64,000 bases of DNA, taken from the NCBI RefSeq assembly GCF_004564135.1, contig NZ_CP038255.1, forward strand, positions 3,087,501 through 3,151,500, read 5' to 3'. This stretch comes from Terasakiella sp. SH-1 (GTDB lineage Bacteria > Pseudomonadota > Alphaproteobacteria > Rhodospirillales > Terasakiellaceae). The notes beneath the pieces are model-generated. The model made no database searches and had not been told where the DNA came from. It saw only the letters and a list, made by a program, of their open reading frames with translations. Made by a program: the position numbers and the translations under genes. Positions 1-9,308 of the stretch are shown one piece after another; the stretch's first letter is position 1; every line of letters begins with the position of its first letter.

Positions 1-222
1 CAGGGTGATGCCTTCAAGACCCTTTCCCAACCCGGTGTCATTGCTATGAAGGCCGACTGGACCAACCCGGATGAAACCATCGCCAGCTATCTTGCCAGTT
101 TCAAACGCTACGCCATTCCCTTTAATGCCGTCTATGGCCCCGCTGCCCCCAATGGTATTGTCTTACCGGAATTGCTCAGCGAAGAGGATGTTTTGGAAGC
201 AATTTCAAAAGCAAGGGGTTGA
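1..222 (+). CDS. dsbD: Thiol:disulfide interchange protein DsbD, C-terminal end (partial)
   Basis: Frame 1 is open from the first base to TGA at 220-222, giving the last 73 residues of a protein that begins outside the window. The stretch MKADWTN, then a region ending in a short helix after VLPELLS, matches the last part of the thioredoxin-like C-terminal domain of DsbD. In that family this domain passes electrons from the membrane domain to periplasmic partners such as DsbC or CcmG. The catalytic CxxC lies upstream of the window and cannot be checked. A terminator follows directly. The assignment rests on family resemblance of the tail only. Confidence 0.7.
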   Translation, partial: QGDAFKTLSQPGVIAMKADWTNPDETIASYLASFKRYAIPFNAVYGPAAPNGIVLPELLSEEDVLEAISKARG

Positions 223-294
223 AAACCAATCGCAACAGCCCTATCTCTATAGAAATAAAGCCATAGGTGATAAAAATATTGCCCGTGAGAAAAT

Positions 295-328
295 AAAAGA
301 GTCCTCAAAAGGGGACTTTTTTTATTTT
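295..328 (+). terminator. Rho-independent terminator after dsbD
   Basis: AGTCC at 300-304 pairs with GGACT at 313-317 and is followed by seven T residues and a further T-rich run. It lies about 75 bases after the dsbD stop codon. The flanking A-rich 5' side could make it work for rnhA, which converges from the right, as well. Confidence 0.75.
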
Positions 329-339
329 AGAAGAAAAAT

Positions 340-360
340 GTCATTCTGGACCTGATCCAG
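340..360. repeat. Single REP-like palindrome
   Basis: GTCATTCTGGACCTGATCCA plus a final G: CTGGA and TCCAG form the stem, and the GTCATTC head matches the intergenic repeat units near 46180, 52201, 53365 and 55129. It is a solitary half copy between the convergent dsbD and rnhA genes. Confidence 0.6.
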
Positions 361-371
361 CACCTAAACAA

Positions 372-827
372 TCACATAATCAAACTGTTCTTGATTTTCT
401 CAACCCCTTCACGGGCCAAGGCATCGGCGCGTTCGTTTTCTTCGTGACCATCATGGCCTTTGACCCAGTGCCATTCCACCTCGTGAGGTTTAAGCGCAGC
501 TTCCAGTTCCTGCCACAGGTCCGCATTTTTGACAGGCTTCTTCGCAGCTGTTTTCCAGCCGTTTTTCTTCCAGTTAAAAATCCATTTGGTAATGCCGTCT
601 TTCACATAGGTGCTGTCCGTATAAAGGGCGACTTGCACCGGGCGTTTCAGATTTTGCAGCCCGTTGATCGCAGCCAGAAGCTCCATACGGTTATTGGTGG
701 TGTTTTCTTCGCCCCCGCAGAATTCTTTTTCCACCCCTTTATAGCGCATCAACACACCCCATCCCCCCGGACCGGGGTTCCCGCTGCACGCGCCATCGGT
801 ATAGATTTCGACGATATCGTTACTCAT
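372..827 (-). CDS. rnhA: Ribonuclease HI
   Basis: The 151-residue protein cuts the RNA strand of RNA-DNA hybrids in the cytoplasm and so removes R-loops and primers. All catalytic motifs are visible: [14 protein letters not shown] near residue 9 (first Asp), NNRMEL (Glu near 48), YTDSTYV (Asp near 70) and [14 protein letters not shown] (His loop and last Asp). The length is that of E. coli RNase HI. It is the last gene of ispH-thrB-rnhA; its ATG overlaps the thrB stop by one base (TAATG), which points to translational coupling. Confidence 0.97.
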   Translation of the reverse strand: MSNDIVEIYTDGACSGNPGPGGWGVLMRYKGVEKEFCGGEENTTNNRMELLAAINGLQNLKRPVQVALYTDSTYVKDGITKWIFNWKKNGWKTAAKKPVKNADLWQELEAALKPHEVEWHWVKGHDGHEENERADALAREGVEKIKNSLIM

Positions 828-1789
828 TATTGCAATCCATATTCACTGCTAAACCGAACCGATTGATGGAACTTCAAAATTTTGAAATATTCCATTGGAT
901 CTTTTGGTTTGACCATCGCATCTTTCGGTGTATTCACCCAGTCATAAAGGCGGGTCAGCAAGAAGCGCATGGCCGCACCACGGGCAATCAAAGGCAGGGC
1001 ATTGACCTCTTCTGTACTGAAATCACGTACCTTGCGATAATTTGAAAGCAGCATACGCGCCTTGGTCACATTGAAATCACCATCTTTTTCAAAACACCAA
1101 GCATTCATGCAAATTGCCAGATCATAGGCAAAGATATCATGACAGGCGAAATAGAAATCAATCAGCCCACTGCAACTTTCATCCCTGAAAAAGACATTAT
1201 CGGGAAAAGCATCCGCATGAATGATCCCTTTAGGCAAGTCCACAGGCCAGCGCGGTTCCAAGTGGTCCAGTTCCGCCAGTAATATATCACCTAGCCCCGG
1301 TGTCACATCATCGGCATGTTCCAGACACTGGTTCAACAAGCCACGCCAATCTCCAACGCCAAGGTCATTGGACCGCTTCATGGCAAAATCCTGCCCGGCC
1401 ACATGCATCTGTGCCAAGGCTTTTCCCAGTTCCGCACAATGGACAGGCTTGATTTTACGCGGCCACATACCCGCCAAAAAAGTAAAGATCGCAGCCGGGC
1501 GGCCAGCCAAAATCCCTAATGCCTGTCCTTCTGAATCTTTCAAGGGGACCGGACACGTAATCCCTTTATCACTGAGATGTTCCAGCAAATTCAGGAAAAA
1601 CGGCAAATCATCCACATTTACCCGTTTTTCATACAGCGTCAGAATGAAAGGGCCTTGTTCAGTCTGGATCATATAGTTGGAATTTTCCACCCCTTCGGCA
1701 ATCCCCTTAAAGGAAAGGAGCGCCCCAATGGAAAAACGATCCACAAAGGCGGAAAGTTCGTCGTCACTGACTTCGGTATAAACAGCCAT
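827..1789 (-). CDS. thrB: Homoserine kinase, aminoglycoside-phosphotransferase fold
   Basis: A 320-residue kinase that phosphorylates homoserine in threonine synthesis. It belongs to the choline-kinase/aminoglycoside-phosphotransferase-like ThrB type used by many alphaproteobacteria, not to the GHMP-fold ThrB of E. coli. Visible features are the N-terminal GVENSNY nucleotide-binding strand, the catalytic loop [11 protein letters not shown] (residues about 188-198) and the DFG-like SGLIDFYFA. It sits between ispH and rnhA in a tight operon, 18 bases from ispH and overlapping rnhA by one base. This three-gene order recurs in alphaproteobacteria, which supports the assignment. Confidence 0.93.
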   Translation of the reverse strand: MAVYTEVSDDELSAFVDRFSIGALLSFKGIAEGVENSNYMIQTEQGPFILTLYEKRVNVDDLPFFLNLLEHLSDKGITCPVPLKDSEGQALGILAGRPAAIFTFLAGMWPRKIKPVHCAELGKALAQMHVAGQDFAMKRSNDLGVGDWRGLLNQCLEHADDVTPGLGDILLAELDHLEPRWPVDLPKGIIHADAFPDNVFFRDESCSGLIDFYFACHDIFAYDLAICMNAWCFEKDGDFNVTKARMLLSNYRKVRDFSTEEVNALPLIARGAAMRFLLTRLYDWVNTPKDAMVKPKDPMEYFKILKFHQSVRFSSEYGLQ

Positions 1790-1807
1790 GGTCTTTATTT
1801 TTCGCTT

Positions 1808-2749
1808 TTAAGACAACAAGCTGGCAGGCAGCTTGAAGGTTACATTTTCTTCGGTAAAGGTCTCAAACGTCACACGGACATCAAAATGGCCCTTACAGGC
1901 CATGACCACTTCTTCCACCAACACTTCCGGGGCAGAAGCCCCAGCGGTAATACCCAACGTGTTCACACCATCAAACTGACTGAAATCAATTTCACTGGCG
2001 CGTTGGACCAACATGGACTTTTCACAGCCGTTCAGTTTTGCGACTTCCACCAACCGCTTGGAATTGGATGATTTTGGCGACCCAATCACCATAATCATAT
2101 CCGATTTTTGCGCGATCATCTTCACCGCAGACTGACGATTGGTCGTGGCATAACAGATATCTTCTTTTTTCGGCTTTTCCAGATTGGGATAACGGTCCTT
2201 TAAAACATCAATCACTTCTTTGGTGTCATCCACAGACAGGGTGGTTTGTGTCACAAGCCCCAAAGACACATCTGTAGGCAGATCAATCGTCTGAGCCTGT
2301 TCAACATTTTCCACCAAAATCACCGCCCCTTCGGGCAGTTGCCCCATGGTGCCGATGACTTCGGGGTGCCCTTTGTGACCGATCAGGATCACAGGGTGTT
2401 CCTTACTATGATGAAATTCTGCTGCACGATGGACCCGGCTGACCAGCGGACAGGTCGCATCCACATAAGTCATATCGCGACGTTCAGCCTCGGCCGGAAC
2501 AGATTTTGCCACCCCATGGGCAGAAAAAACCACCGGCACATCGTCAGGAACGTCGTCCAGTTCTTCGACAAAGACCGCGCCTTTATCGCGCAAGCTATCC
2601 ACAACAAATTTATTATGAACAATTTCATGGCGGACATAGACAGGCTTGCCGAATTTTTCCAGCGCGCGTTCTACAATATTGATTGCCCGATCCACCCCGG
2701 CACAAAAACCGCGTGGACCCGCAAGTAATATGGTCAAAGAAGGTTTCAT
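1808..2749 (-). CDS. ispH: 4-hydroxy-3-methylbut-2-enyl diphosphate reductase
   Basis: This 313-residue iron-sulfur enzyme makes IPP and DMAPP in the last step of the MEP isoprenoid pathway. The three cluster cysteines are seen in [21 protein letters not shown] and [10 protein letters not shown], with the HxGHPE motif at [11 protein letters not shown] and the Ser-rich [10 protein letters not shown] substrate loop. I start it at [10 protein letters not shown] (ATG at 2747-2749); the open frame runs 13 codons further upstream, but those encode a hydrophobic stretch not present in the family. It is the first gene of the ispH-thrB-rnhA operon. Confidence 0.96.
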   Translation of the reverse strand: MKPSLTILLAGPRGFCAGVDRAINIVERALEKFGKPVYVRHEIVHNKFVVDSLRDKGAVFVEELDDVPDDVPVVFSAHGVAKSVPAEAERRDMTYVDATCPLVSRVHRAAEFHHSKEHPVILIGHKGHPEVIGTMGQLPEGAVILVENVEQAQTIDLPTDVSLGLVTQTTLSVDDTKEVIDVLKDRYPNLEKPKKEDICYATTNRQSAVKMIAQKSDMIMVIGSPKSSNSKRLVEVAKLNGCEKSMLVQRASEIDFSQFDGVNTLGITAGASAPEVLVEEVVMACKGHFDVRVTFETFTEENVTFKLPASLLS

Positions 2750-2816
2750 GCCCCCAATATAGAAAGCGAAAACAAAGAGTAAAGCCAATCCTGAAATTTC
2801 ATGTTAGAATTTTTCC

Positions 2817-4499
2817 ATGACACGACTATTTGCCATATTTATCTGCATGTTACTGACCTCGCCTGTTTTTGCCGCCAAGCCCAGTGGATTAAGCAAACCA
2901 CAAGCCCAGCCGGAACTGTACAGGCTGAAGAATCCTGTACAACAAGTACAGGAACTGCTCAAGTCCCAAGGATTTTACCAAGGTAAAACTGATGGGTTGA
3001 TGGGGGCTGACCTGAAACAGGCCATCCGGCTTTATCAAAAAAAGCACGGGCTGAAACAAACCGGTAAAATCAGTGATGATCTGATTAAACATATGGCCAA
3101 TATCGGTCGGGTTCAGGCGTTGATCAAAAAACTGGACCCCATTCGCACCAATCGTCAGCAGCAAGCCCGCCAGGCCCTCCTTTCTGACCCGCGCACACGC
3201 CAATTGCTGGATCAAAAAGAAAAAGAAACGGCAGACCCAACCCGAGATGCCAGCACCTGCTTTCAGGCCCCCACGGCACGTTGCCTGATACACGAAGCCG
3301 TTGAAAGTTCCCGCGCTGTCTTTGAAGATGATATGCGCGACTGGGCCTTGGGTGAAATTTTGGCGGCACAAGTGCGGGTCGGTCTGGAAAATGACGCCAT
3401 GAAAACAGCAGCGCGTATTAAAGATAGCCGACTGGTCATTGCCGCACTGACAACAATTGCCAAGACCCATGTGCGCGAAGGTCAATTGGAAGAAGCCCGT
3501 TCCGCCCTAAGCTTAATCCCCGTCATGGAACGCCGCCTGTCTGTTTTACTGGACATTGCCTCTTATTACCAAAGCCGGAACCAGACAAAGCTGTTGCGTC
3601 ATACCGTCACTAAAATTTTAGCCGGGGCACAATCTCTTGACCATATTGAAAACAGTCTGACTATCCAGATTCAAGCGATTGAACTGTTGGCCCTGATTGA
3701 TAAAAAACGCGCCCTTGAAATGCTTGATAAGATGACACTTCAGGCCGAGGCTTCCGCAAAAAATGGATCAAAATTCACCTTAATCCGACAAATCGCCAAT
3801 GCCATGGCCCATATCGGTTATCCAGAATGGGCGTTAAAAACAATTGGAAAAATGCCCGATGACGAAACCCGCATTCCCATATTGATGGCAGCTGCCCGTG
3901 CCTTTTTAAAAGCAAAACGGTTCAAGGCAGCCCATAACACGATTGAACGTATTTCTTCAAAACGTTATCGCAGCGTTATCCTGTCTGATATGGCGCAAGC
4001 ACTTTGGCAACACCAACAAAACGGCAAAGCCTTTGACATACTGGATGAAGCCCTGATTATCGCCAAGGCGACCCCCTTACCTTTTGCCCGCAACTTTGCC
4101 CTATCCCATGTGGCCCAAAGCTATATGATCATTGCCAAAGAAACACAAAAGCAAGCCCACGGGGATCTGGCCTATCATACCTTATCCCTGATCAGTGATG
4201 AACGGATCAAGGCCCGTGGTCTATGGAATTTGGCCTATGCAGCCTCACATCAGCAGCTCAAGCTCAGCACCCAAAACCTTGATAAAAATGCCCATCAAAC
4301 TCTTAATAACATTAAAAGCAAGTTCTCACGGGCTTGGTTGATCGGTGATCTGGTGGCGTTACACCAAAATTCAGGAGATCACAAACAAGCCAGAAAAGCT
4401 TTTGAAATCGGTATGGCAACAATCAAAACACTGACCAATCCGTGGGCACGCTCACGGGTACTGGCAAAATTTGGCGCCCTGGCCCATCGCCTGGATTGA
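2817..4499 (+). CDS. Secreted peptidoglycan-binding, helical-repeat protein
   Basis: A 560-residue protein with an N-terminal signal peptide (MTRLFAIFICMLLTSPVFA, cleavage near residue 19). Residues about 39-92 form a PG_binding_1 domain: VQQVQELLKSQGFYQGKTDG and then ALxxYQKKHGLKQTGKIS-like spacing. The other 450 residues are nearly all alpha-helical, in roughly 35-residue units rich in Ala and Leu (LIAALTTIAKTHVREGQ, LADMAQALW), resembling TPR/HEAT-type scaffolds. No catalytic domain is seen. It probably binds the cell wall and holds partners in the periplasm; the exact role is unknown. It is divergent from ispH with 67 bases between the starts. Confidence 0.7.
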   Translation: MTRLFAIFICMLLTSPVFAAKPSGLSKPQAQPELYRLKNPVQQVQELLKSQGFYQGKTDGLMGADLKQAIRLYQKKHGLKQTGKISDDLIKHMANIGRVQALIKKLDPIRTNRQQQARQALLSDPRTRQLLDQKEKETADPTRDASTCFQAPTARCLIHEAVESSRAVFEDDMRDWALGEILAAQVRVGLENDAMKTAARIKDSRLVIAALTTIAKTHVREGQLEEARSALSLIPVMERRLSVLLDIASYYQSRNQTKLLRHTVTKILAGAQSLDHIENSLTIQIQAIELLALIDKKRALEMLDKMTLQAEASAKNGSKFTLIRQIANAMAHIGYPEWALKTIGKMPDDETRIPILMAAARAFLKAKRFKAAHNTIERISSKRYRSVILSDMAQALWQHQQNGKAFDILDEALIIAKATPLPFARNFALSHVAQSYMIIAKETQKQAHGDLAYHTLSLISDERIKARGLWNLAYAASHQQLKLSTQNLDKNAHQTLNNIKSKFSRAWLIGDLVALHQNSGDHKQARKAFEIGMATIKTLTNPWARSRVLAKFGALAHRLD

Positions 4500-4597
4500 T
4501 TACGCCTGCAATTATCGCTATGGTGCCCGTCAAGATATAGCAAATCCCGAGTAATTTTGATTAAAAATTACAACGACGTATTTGCGTAAAATCAAAG

Positions 4598-4645
4598 AGC
4601 TATAGCTAAACTAATGGATCAATGTTAAGTCATTTAGCTATAGCT
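4598..4645. promoter_or_regulatory. Duplicated perfect palindrome AGCTATAGCT before the lipoprotein gene
   Basis: The 10-base self-complementary word AGCTATAGCT occurs at 4598-4607 and again at 4636-4645, centres 38 bases apart and 19-66 bases before the ATG at 4664. Two identical palindromes at this distance look like a pair of operator sites. No known regulator is recognised. Confidence 0.4.
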
Positions 4646-4663
4646 GATCTCGTGGAGTCGACA

Positions 4664-5230
4664 ATGAAACTTGTAAAATTTACCCTGGCGGCCACAGTCT
4701 TAAGCCTTGGCCTAAGTGCATGTAGTAGCGTTGATTCCCTGAAAGTCTGGCGTGCGAAAAAGCCGGAACCCTGTCCACGGGTCACGGTTTTGAAAAATGC
4801 CTCAGAACTCACGAAGTTTAAGCAGGGTCCGGGGCGCGACCTGATCGACGTGCTGTTTGAAGCCAAAGTCAGTAACGTTTTGAGTGCTTGTAAATATAAT
4901 GTCGATTATGAGACCCGCGCCGGCATAATCTCTGCCCAAATCGCCCCGGTCATTAATGCCAAACGCGGTCCGGCAAACCAAACCCGTTCTGCTGAGGTTG
5001 AGTACTTTATCGCTGTGATCGGACAGGATCGTAAAATCCTGCAAAAAAATACCTTCCCGCTGAAACTGGCCTTTCCCGGCAACTTAACCCAAAACGAAGT
5101 CCGCGATGAACCGGTTGATCTTTCCATTGTCACAGATGGATCAACCGATGGCACAGATTATGAAATCTACGTCGGCTTCCAGCTTAGCCGGGAAGAAATG
5201 GCCTATAATGAACGGATGTTAAGACGCTAG
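4664..5230 (+). CDS. Putative lipoprotein of unknown function
   Basis: 188 residues. The start at ATG 4664 is chosen because it gives a clean lipoprotein signal, MKLVKFTLAATVLSLGLSAC, with lipobox LSAC and Cys near residue 20, and has GTGGAG a few bases upstream; the open frame extends 14 codons further but without such a signal. The mature part is mixed alpha/beta with an RxGIISAQIAPVI stretch and is likely anchored to the outer membrane by Lgt and LspA, both encoded in this window. No family is recognised with certainty. It ends 8 bases before the stop of the convergent chemoreceptor gene. Confidence 0.75.
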   Translation: MKLVKFTLAATVLSLGLSACSSVDSLKVWRAKKPEPCPRVTVLKNASELTKFKQGPGRDLIDVLFEAKVSNVLSACKYNVDYETRAGIISAQIAPVINAKRGPANQTRSAEVEYFIAVIGQDRKILQKNTFPLKLAFPGNLTQNEVRDEPVDLSIVTDGSTDGTDYEIYVGFQLSREEMAYNERMLRR

Positions 5231-5238
5231 AGCGTGCC

Positions 5239-7227
5239 TTAAACATCCCCGGTACGCACACGACTGACAAAAGCACTGACCCGTTCACGCAGGAATTCAG
5301 CCTGTTGTGACAGATCATCAGAAGAAGTTTCAATCTGCCCAGCCGCAGCCCCTGTTTCCTCGGTCGCCTGTTCAACCACGCTGATATTGTCATTCACACG
5401 CCCTGTCCCATGGGAAGCATGTTCAACATTTCGCGCGATCTCCCCTGTGGCAGCGGATTGTTCCTGCACCGCAGCCGCCACACTGGCAGATATATCATTC
5501 ATTTCCTGAATCACATTTGAAATGGAGCCAATGGCCTCTACCGCCTTTGTCGTGCCATTTTGAACAAATGCAATTTGACGCGAAATTTCCTCAGTTGCAC
5601 GACTGGTTTGATTTGCCAGATTTTTAACCTCGCTGGCAACAACCGCAAACCCTTTACCAGCCTCCCCGGCACGCGCAGATTCAATCGTTGCGTTAAGGGC
5701 CAACATGTTGGTTTGTTCGGCGATATCGTTAATAAGTTTCACAACTTTGCCAATTTCACCCACATTATTGGATAATTCTTCAATAGTATGGGTTGTATCT
5801 TCGGCCACATGAACCGCACGTTCAGAAACCGCTGTAGAGGCTTCCACCTGTGTACTAATTTCATTGATGGACCCTGAGAGTTCTTCTGTCGCACTGGCTA
5901 CAGTTTGCACATTTGTTGATGCATCTTCAGCAGCAACGGCGACTTCACGCGCTTTCTGATTGGTATTTTGTGCCGTGCTTGCCATCTGACTGGAAGCAGC
6001 CTGAAGCTCGGTTGCCGCAGAAGAAACACTTTGAACAACACCACCCACGTCACTTTCAAATGTATCAGCCAGATCGTTCAAAGCAGCACGTTGACGTTCA
6101 TCGGCCAGTTTTTTGGCATTTTCCTGTTCAAGGCGCAAACGTTGTGTTTCTTGCATATTATCTCGGAAAACTTCCAATGCACGGGCAAGATCACCAATTT
6201 CATTTTTCAGCCCCTTGTCACTGACATCAATATCTGTCTGGCCTTCTTCCAGACGTTTCAGGTTGCCAATATTCTTGGCCAGCCCACTGATAATCTGACG
6301 GGCAATGAATAACCCAAGCAATACTGTCGCAATAACGGCAATTAAGGCCCCAATCATCAGGTTTGCATTCATGGCACGGCGTGCAGCTTCTGCTTTTTCC
6401 AGTGCCTTTTCTGCTTCCAGATCAGCTTTTTCTGTAAAATCAGCCAGTTCTTTCACTGCCTTTTCAACCGTTACCAAAAAACTGTCACGAATACCGGTTA
6501 ACTGGTCCTTGGTATCAGCATAGGTCTTCAGCTCTTTGACATAAGCTGTCAGATAGCGATCCAGTTCATTTTTGGCATTATCCAGAAAAGATGCTGTTTT
6601 TAAAATCTCGCGAAATTCAACAGCGCGTTTATCCACACGACCCAAATATTTATTACGGTTGCCACGAATGATATAATCCTTTTCATGACGGCGCATCATC
6701 AACATTTTAATGGTCAAGGCATCAGCGGCAATTTCCGCACTGCCAATGGAAATGGCCTTAATCTCTTTTAATTTGGTCTCAATCGTATGAACGGATTTGC
6801 GCAACTTGCCGCGCTGGCCTTCTTTTTCAGAATAGCCCATCACCTGCAAGGCACCGACCAGCTCCTGAAAACTCTTATTAATTTGTGCCAACTGGCCTTG
6901 CAAACTGCGCACCACGCTCGAACCGGTAGACATTTTCTCCAACCGGGCCAGCTCTTTATCAAGTTGAGCACTGAACCCGACAAACTGGGCTGATAGCTCA
7001 TCACTGGGTTTATTCGTAAAGTCTTTTTGCACAGGGACCATTTTCAACAAGATGATATCAGCCTTGGCGGCAGAAGAATTCATCTTTTGAACCGATGCCA
7101 TATGGGCCTCGATATTCGATAAATTATTGCTCTGAATAGAATAATAAATTGCGAGACCTAAAAATGAGACCATCGAAATTGCGATGATGATCAAAATTTG
7201 GCTACGAATTCCCAGATTACGAATCAT
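5239..7227 (-). CDS. Methyl-accepting chemotaxis protein
   Basis: A 662-residue transmembrane chemoreceptor. The order is a TM helix at about 10-30, a long helical periplasmic sensor region of about 260 residues (the helical-bundle look suggests an HBM-like double four-helix sensor), a second TM near 295-315, a HAMP domain, and the cytoplasmic signalling hairpin with the conserved tip EQTNMLALNATIESARAGEA. It signals to CheA/CheW. No NWETF-type CheR/CheB tether is seen at the C terminus. I prefer ATG at 7227 (MIRNLGIRSQI) since AAGGTG lies at good distance upstream; an in-frame ATG 24 bases earlier lacks a convincing site. The ligand is not predictable. Confidence 0.9.
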   Translation of the reverse strand: MIRNLGIRSQILIIIAISMVSFLGLAIYYSIQSNNLSNIEAHMASVQKMNSSAAKADIILLKMVPVQKDFTNKPSDELSAQFVGFSAQLDKELARLEKMSTGSSVVRSLQGQLAQINKSFQELVGALQVMGYSEKEGQRGKLRKSVHTIETKLKEIKAISIGSAEIAADALTIKMLMMRRHEKDYIIRGNRNKYLGRVDKRAVEFREILKTASFLDNAKNELDRYLTAYVKELKTYADTKDQLTGIRDSFLVTVEKAVKELADFTEKADLEAEKALEKAEAARRAMNANLMIGALIAVIATVLLGLFIARQIISGLAKNIGNLKRLEEGQTDIDVSDKGLKNEIGDLARALEVFRDNMQETQRLRLEQENAKKLADERQRAALNDLADTFESDVGGVVQSVSSAATELQAASSQMASTAQNTNQKAREVAVAAEDASTNVQTVASATEELSGSINEISTQVEASTAVSERAVHVAEDTTHTIEELSNNVGEIGKVVKLINDIAEQTNMLALNATIESARAGEAGKGFAVVASEVKNLANQTSRATEEISRQIAFVQNGTTKAVEAIGSISNVIQEMNDISASVAAAVQEQSAATGEIARNVEHASHGTGRVNDNISVVEQATEETGAAAGQIETSSDDLSQQAEFLRERVSAFVSRVRTGDV

Positions 7228-7566
7228 TGGTACACCTTGAATTTCATTCAAATAAGACCTACGATATTAATGTCTTATGACTATAACTTGTAGTTTCCTA
7301 AAATGACCCTATTCCCTCACTTTCAGGCTCGCAATAGTACTTTTGTTACAGTTTTATGACAATAAGGTTACCCATTTATAGTCATTTTATTTATCTTCCT
7401 ATCATGGTGAAACTGCAGTCTCTTTTTTCATTTCTTATGAGAGAGGATAGGGCACTGAGATAAGAATGATCAGCATTCTTAATATCCACCTTTTCTTTTT
7501 CACGTAAATTCCCTGATTGACCCTCCCCCACCCCGTCTGTACAATAACGCCACATCATATGACCCC

Positions 7567-7770
7567 ATGCGGGAGAGTGGTCGCACGATATTGCGACCCG
7601 CCGAAGGAGCAAGCGCCCCTGCTAAACTCTCAGGCTTTTGGACCGCTGGGTGATGAGACTCTGGAAAGTAGGTAGCTCATAGGCTAGCTCACCGACGATG
7701 AAACCTCACAGGCATGGAAGCCTATGCAATAGTGGGGGAATCTTTCAGGTTCCATGACAGAGAGGGGCCA
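7567..7770 (+). ncRNA. Tandem glycine riboswitch
   Basis: Two adjacent glycine aptamers precede gcvT. Aptamer 1 (about 7567-7650) has the signature GGGAGAGTGG, CGCCGAAGGAGCAA, ACTCTCAGGC and GGACCG. Aptamer 2 (about 7653-7770) has ACTCTGG, CACCGACGATGAAA, AATCTTTCAGGT and GACAGAG. In the known class, glycine binding by the paired aptamers turns on the cleavage system. After aptamer 2 a hairpin CTGGATA/TATCCAG (7777-7792) lies 37 bases before the gcvT ATG and has no T-run, so translational control seems more likely than termination. The region 7228-7566 holds no gene that I can support; it carries the divergent promoters. Confidence 0.93.
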
Positions 7771-7828
7771 AGTTGCTGGATAGTTATCCAGTATGGTTTG
7801 GTCTCGACTCTGAAAAAGGAATCTCTTC

Positions 7829-8929
7829 ATGAGCGATGATTTAAAAACAACTCCCTTGCATGCCCTTCACATTGAACTGGGCGGCAAGATGGTGCCTTTT
7901 GCCGGCTATGACATGCCCGTGCAATATCCCTTAGGCGTCAAAAAAGAACATCTCCACACCCGTGAAGCCTGCGGTTTATTTGACGTTTCCCACATGGGGC
8001 AAGCCTTACTTAAAGGCGATGATGTTCAAGATGCGATTGAAACTCTCACCCCCAGTGATATCAAGGGTCTTGCGCAAAATGGCATTCGCTATTCATTACT
8101 GATGAATGATGAAGGTGGCATCCGCGATGATTTCATGGTGACAAATCGGGGGGATCATCTTTATCTGGTGGTCAATGCAGCCTGTAAAGAAGCCGATTAC
8201 GCCCATATCGCAGCGAACTTGCCCAACCACACACTGGAAATCTTGGAAGACCGTGCATTACTTGCCCTGCAAGGCCCAAAAGCTGCCGAAGTCCTCAACC
8301 GTTTTGCCCCCGGCGTCGATCAGCTGATCTTCATGCAAATGGGGGAATATGATATCGCTGGCATTCCTTGTCTGGTTTCGCGTTCCGGCTATACGGGCGA
8401 AGACGGTTATGAAATTTCCGTTCCCAACGACAAGGCCGAAGACCTGGCGCGCAAGCTGTTGGGCGAAGCAGAAGTCGAAGCCATTGGCTTGGGTGCACGC
8501 GACAGCCTGCGCCTTGAAGTGGGCCTGTGCCTTTATGGGTCTGACCTTGACACCACCACCTCGCCCATTGAAGGTTCTTTGAACTGGGCAGTGGGCAAAC
8601 GCCGCCGTATCGATGGGGGCTTTCCCGGTCATGATGTGGTGATGAAACATCTGGCAGAAGGTGTCAGCCGTAAACGTGTCGGCATCAAACCACTGGGGCG
8701 CGCCCCTGCACGTGCCCATACGGAAGTGGCCGATAAAGACGGCAACATCATTGGTGAAATTACCTCTGGCGGATTTGGGCCAAGTTTCGAAGGCCCGGTT
8801 GCCATGGGCTATGTCAAAACCGAATTTGCCAAAATCGGCACAGAAATTGACTTAATCATTCGCGGCAAGGCTGTTGCAGCTGAAATCGCAAAACTTCCTT
8901 TTGTTCCACAACGCTATTACAAGGGCTAA
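7829..8929 (+). CDS. gcvT: Aminomethyltransferase (glycine cleavage T protein)
   Basis: The 366-residue T protein takes the aminomethyl group from lipoylated GcvH, releases ammonia and forms 5,10-methylene-tetrahydrofolate. Typical motifs are [17 protein letters not shown] near the start, [29 protein letters not shown] and the Arg-rich [19 protein letters not shown] 7829 has AAGGA upstream. It is the first gene of gcvT-gcvH-gcvPA-gcvPB behind a glycine riboswitch, so induction by glycine is expected. Confidence 0.97.
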   Translation: MSDDLKTTPLHALHIELGGKMVPFAGYDMPVQYPLGVKKEHLHTREACGLFDVSHMGQALLKGDDVQDAIETLTPSDIKGLAQNGIRYSLLMNDEGGIRDDFMVTNRGDHLYLVVNAACKEADYAHIAANLPNHTLEILEDRALLALQGPKAAEVLNRFAPGVDQLIFMQMGEYDIAGIPCLVSRSGYTGEDGYEISVPNDKAEDLARKLLGEAEVEAIGLGARDSLRLEVGLCLYGSDLDTTTSPIEGSLNWAVGKRRRIDGGFPGHDVVMKHLAEGVSRKRVGIKPLGRAPARAHTEVADKDGNIIGEITSGGFGPSFEGPVAMGYVKTEFAKIGTEIDLIIRGKAVAAEIAKLPFVPQRYYKG

Positions 8930-8933
8930 AATC

Positions 8934-9308
8934 ATGGCTATCAAATATACTGAAGATCACGAATGGGTACTGGTTGAAGGTAACATCGCAACTGTCGGCA
9001 TTACCGATTACGCCCAAAACGCCCTTGGCGATATTGTCTTTGTTGAAACACCCGACGTTGGCCATAGCGTTGACAAAGGCGAAGATTGCGCCGTTGTTGA
9101 ATCTGTAAAAACAGCCTCTGACGTTTTTGCTCCGCTCACAGGTGAAATCACCGAAGGCAACGCCGCCCTTGAAGATGAACCGGAACTGGTCAACAGCTCG
9201 CCGGAAGGCGACGGCTGGTTCTTCAAAATGTCCATCGGTGATGAAGCTGAGCTGGAAAACCTGCTGGATGAAGCGGCATATAAAGAGTTCTGCGAGGGTC
9301 TCGATTAA
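8934..9308 (+). CDS. gcvH: Glycine cleavage system H protein
   Basis: 124-residue lipoyl carrier that moves the aminomethyl group between the P, T and L proteins. The lipoylation site is the Lys in ESVKTASD (near residue 63), and the family start KYTEDHEWV is intact. I start it at ATG 8934, four bases after the gcvT stop; the frame is open further upstream inside gcvT, but that part does not match the family. The stop overlaps the gcvPA start by one base. Confidence 0.97.
   Translation: MAIKYTEDHEWVLVEGNIATVGITDYAQNALGDIVFVETPDVGHSVDKGEDCAVVESVKTASDVFAPLTGEITEGNAALEDEPELVNSSPEGDGWFFKMSIGDEAELENLLDEAAYKEFCEGLD

Noticed and set aside
71-355. 94-codon plus-strand open frame at the left edge
   Set aside because: It lies in another frame of the dsbD end and then runs through its terminator; the dsbD frame is the coding one.
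7391-7612. 73-codon minus-strand open frame
   Set aside because: It runs across the first glycine aptamer and its promoter side, has no ribosome site and no family resemblance, so the riboswitch explains the region better.
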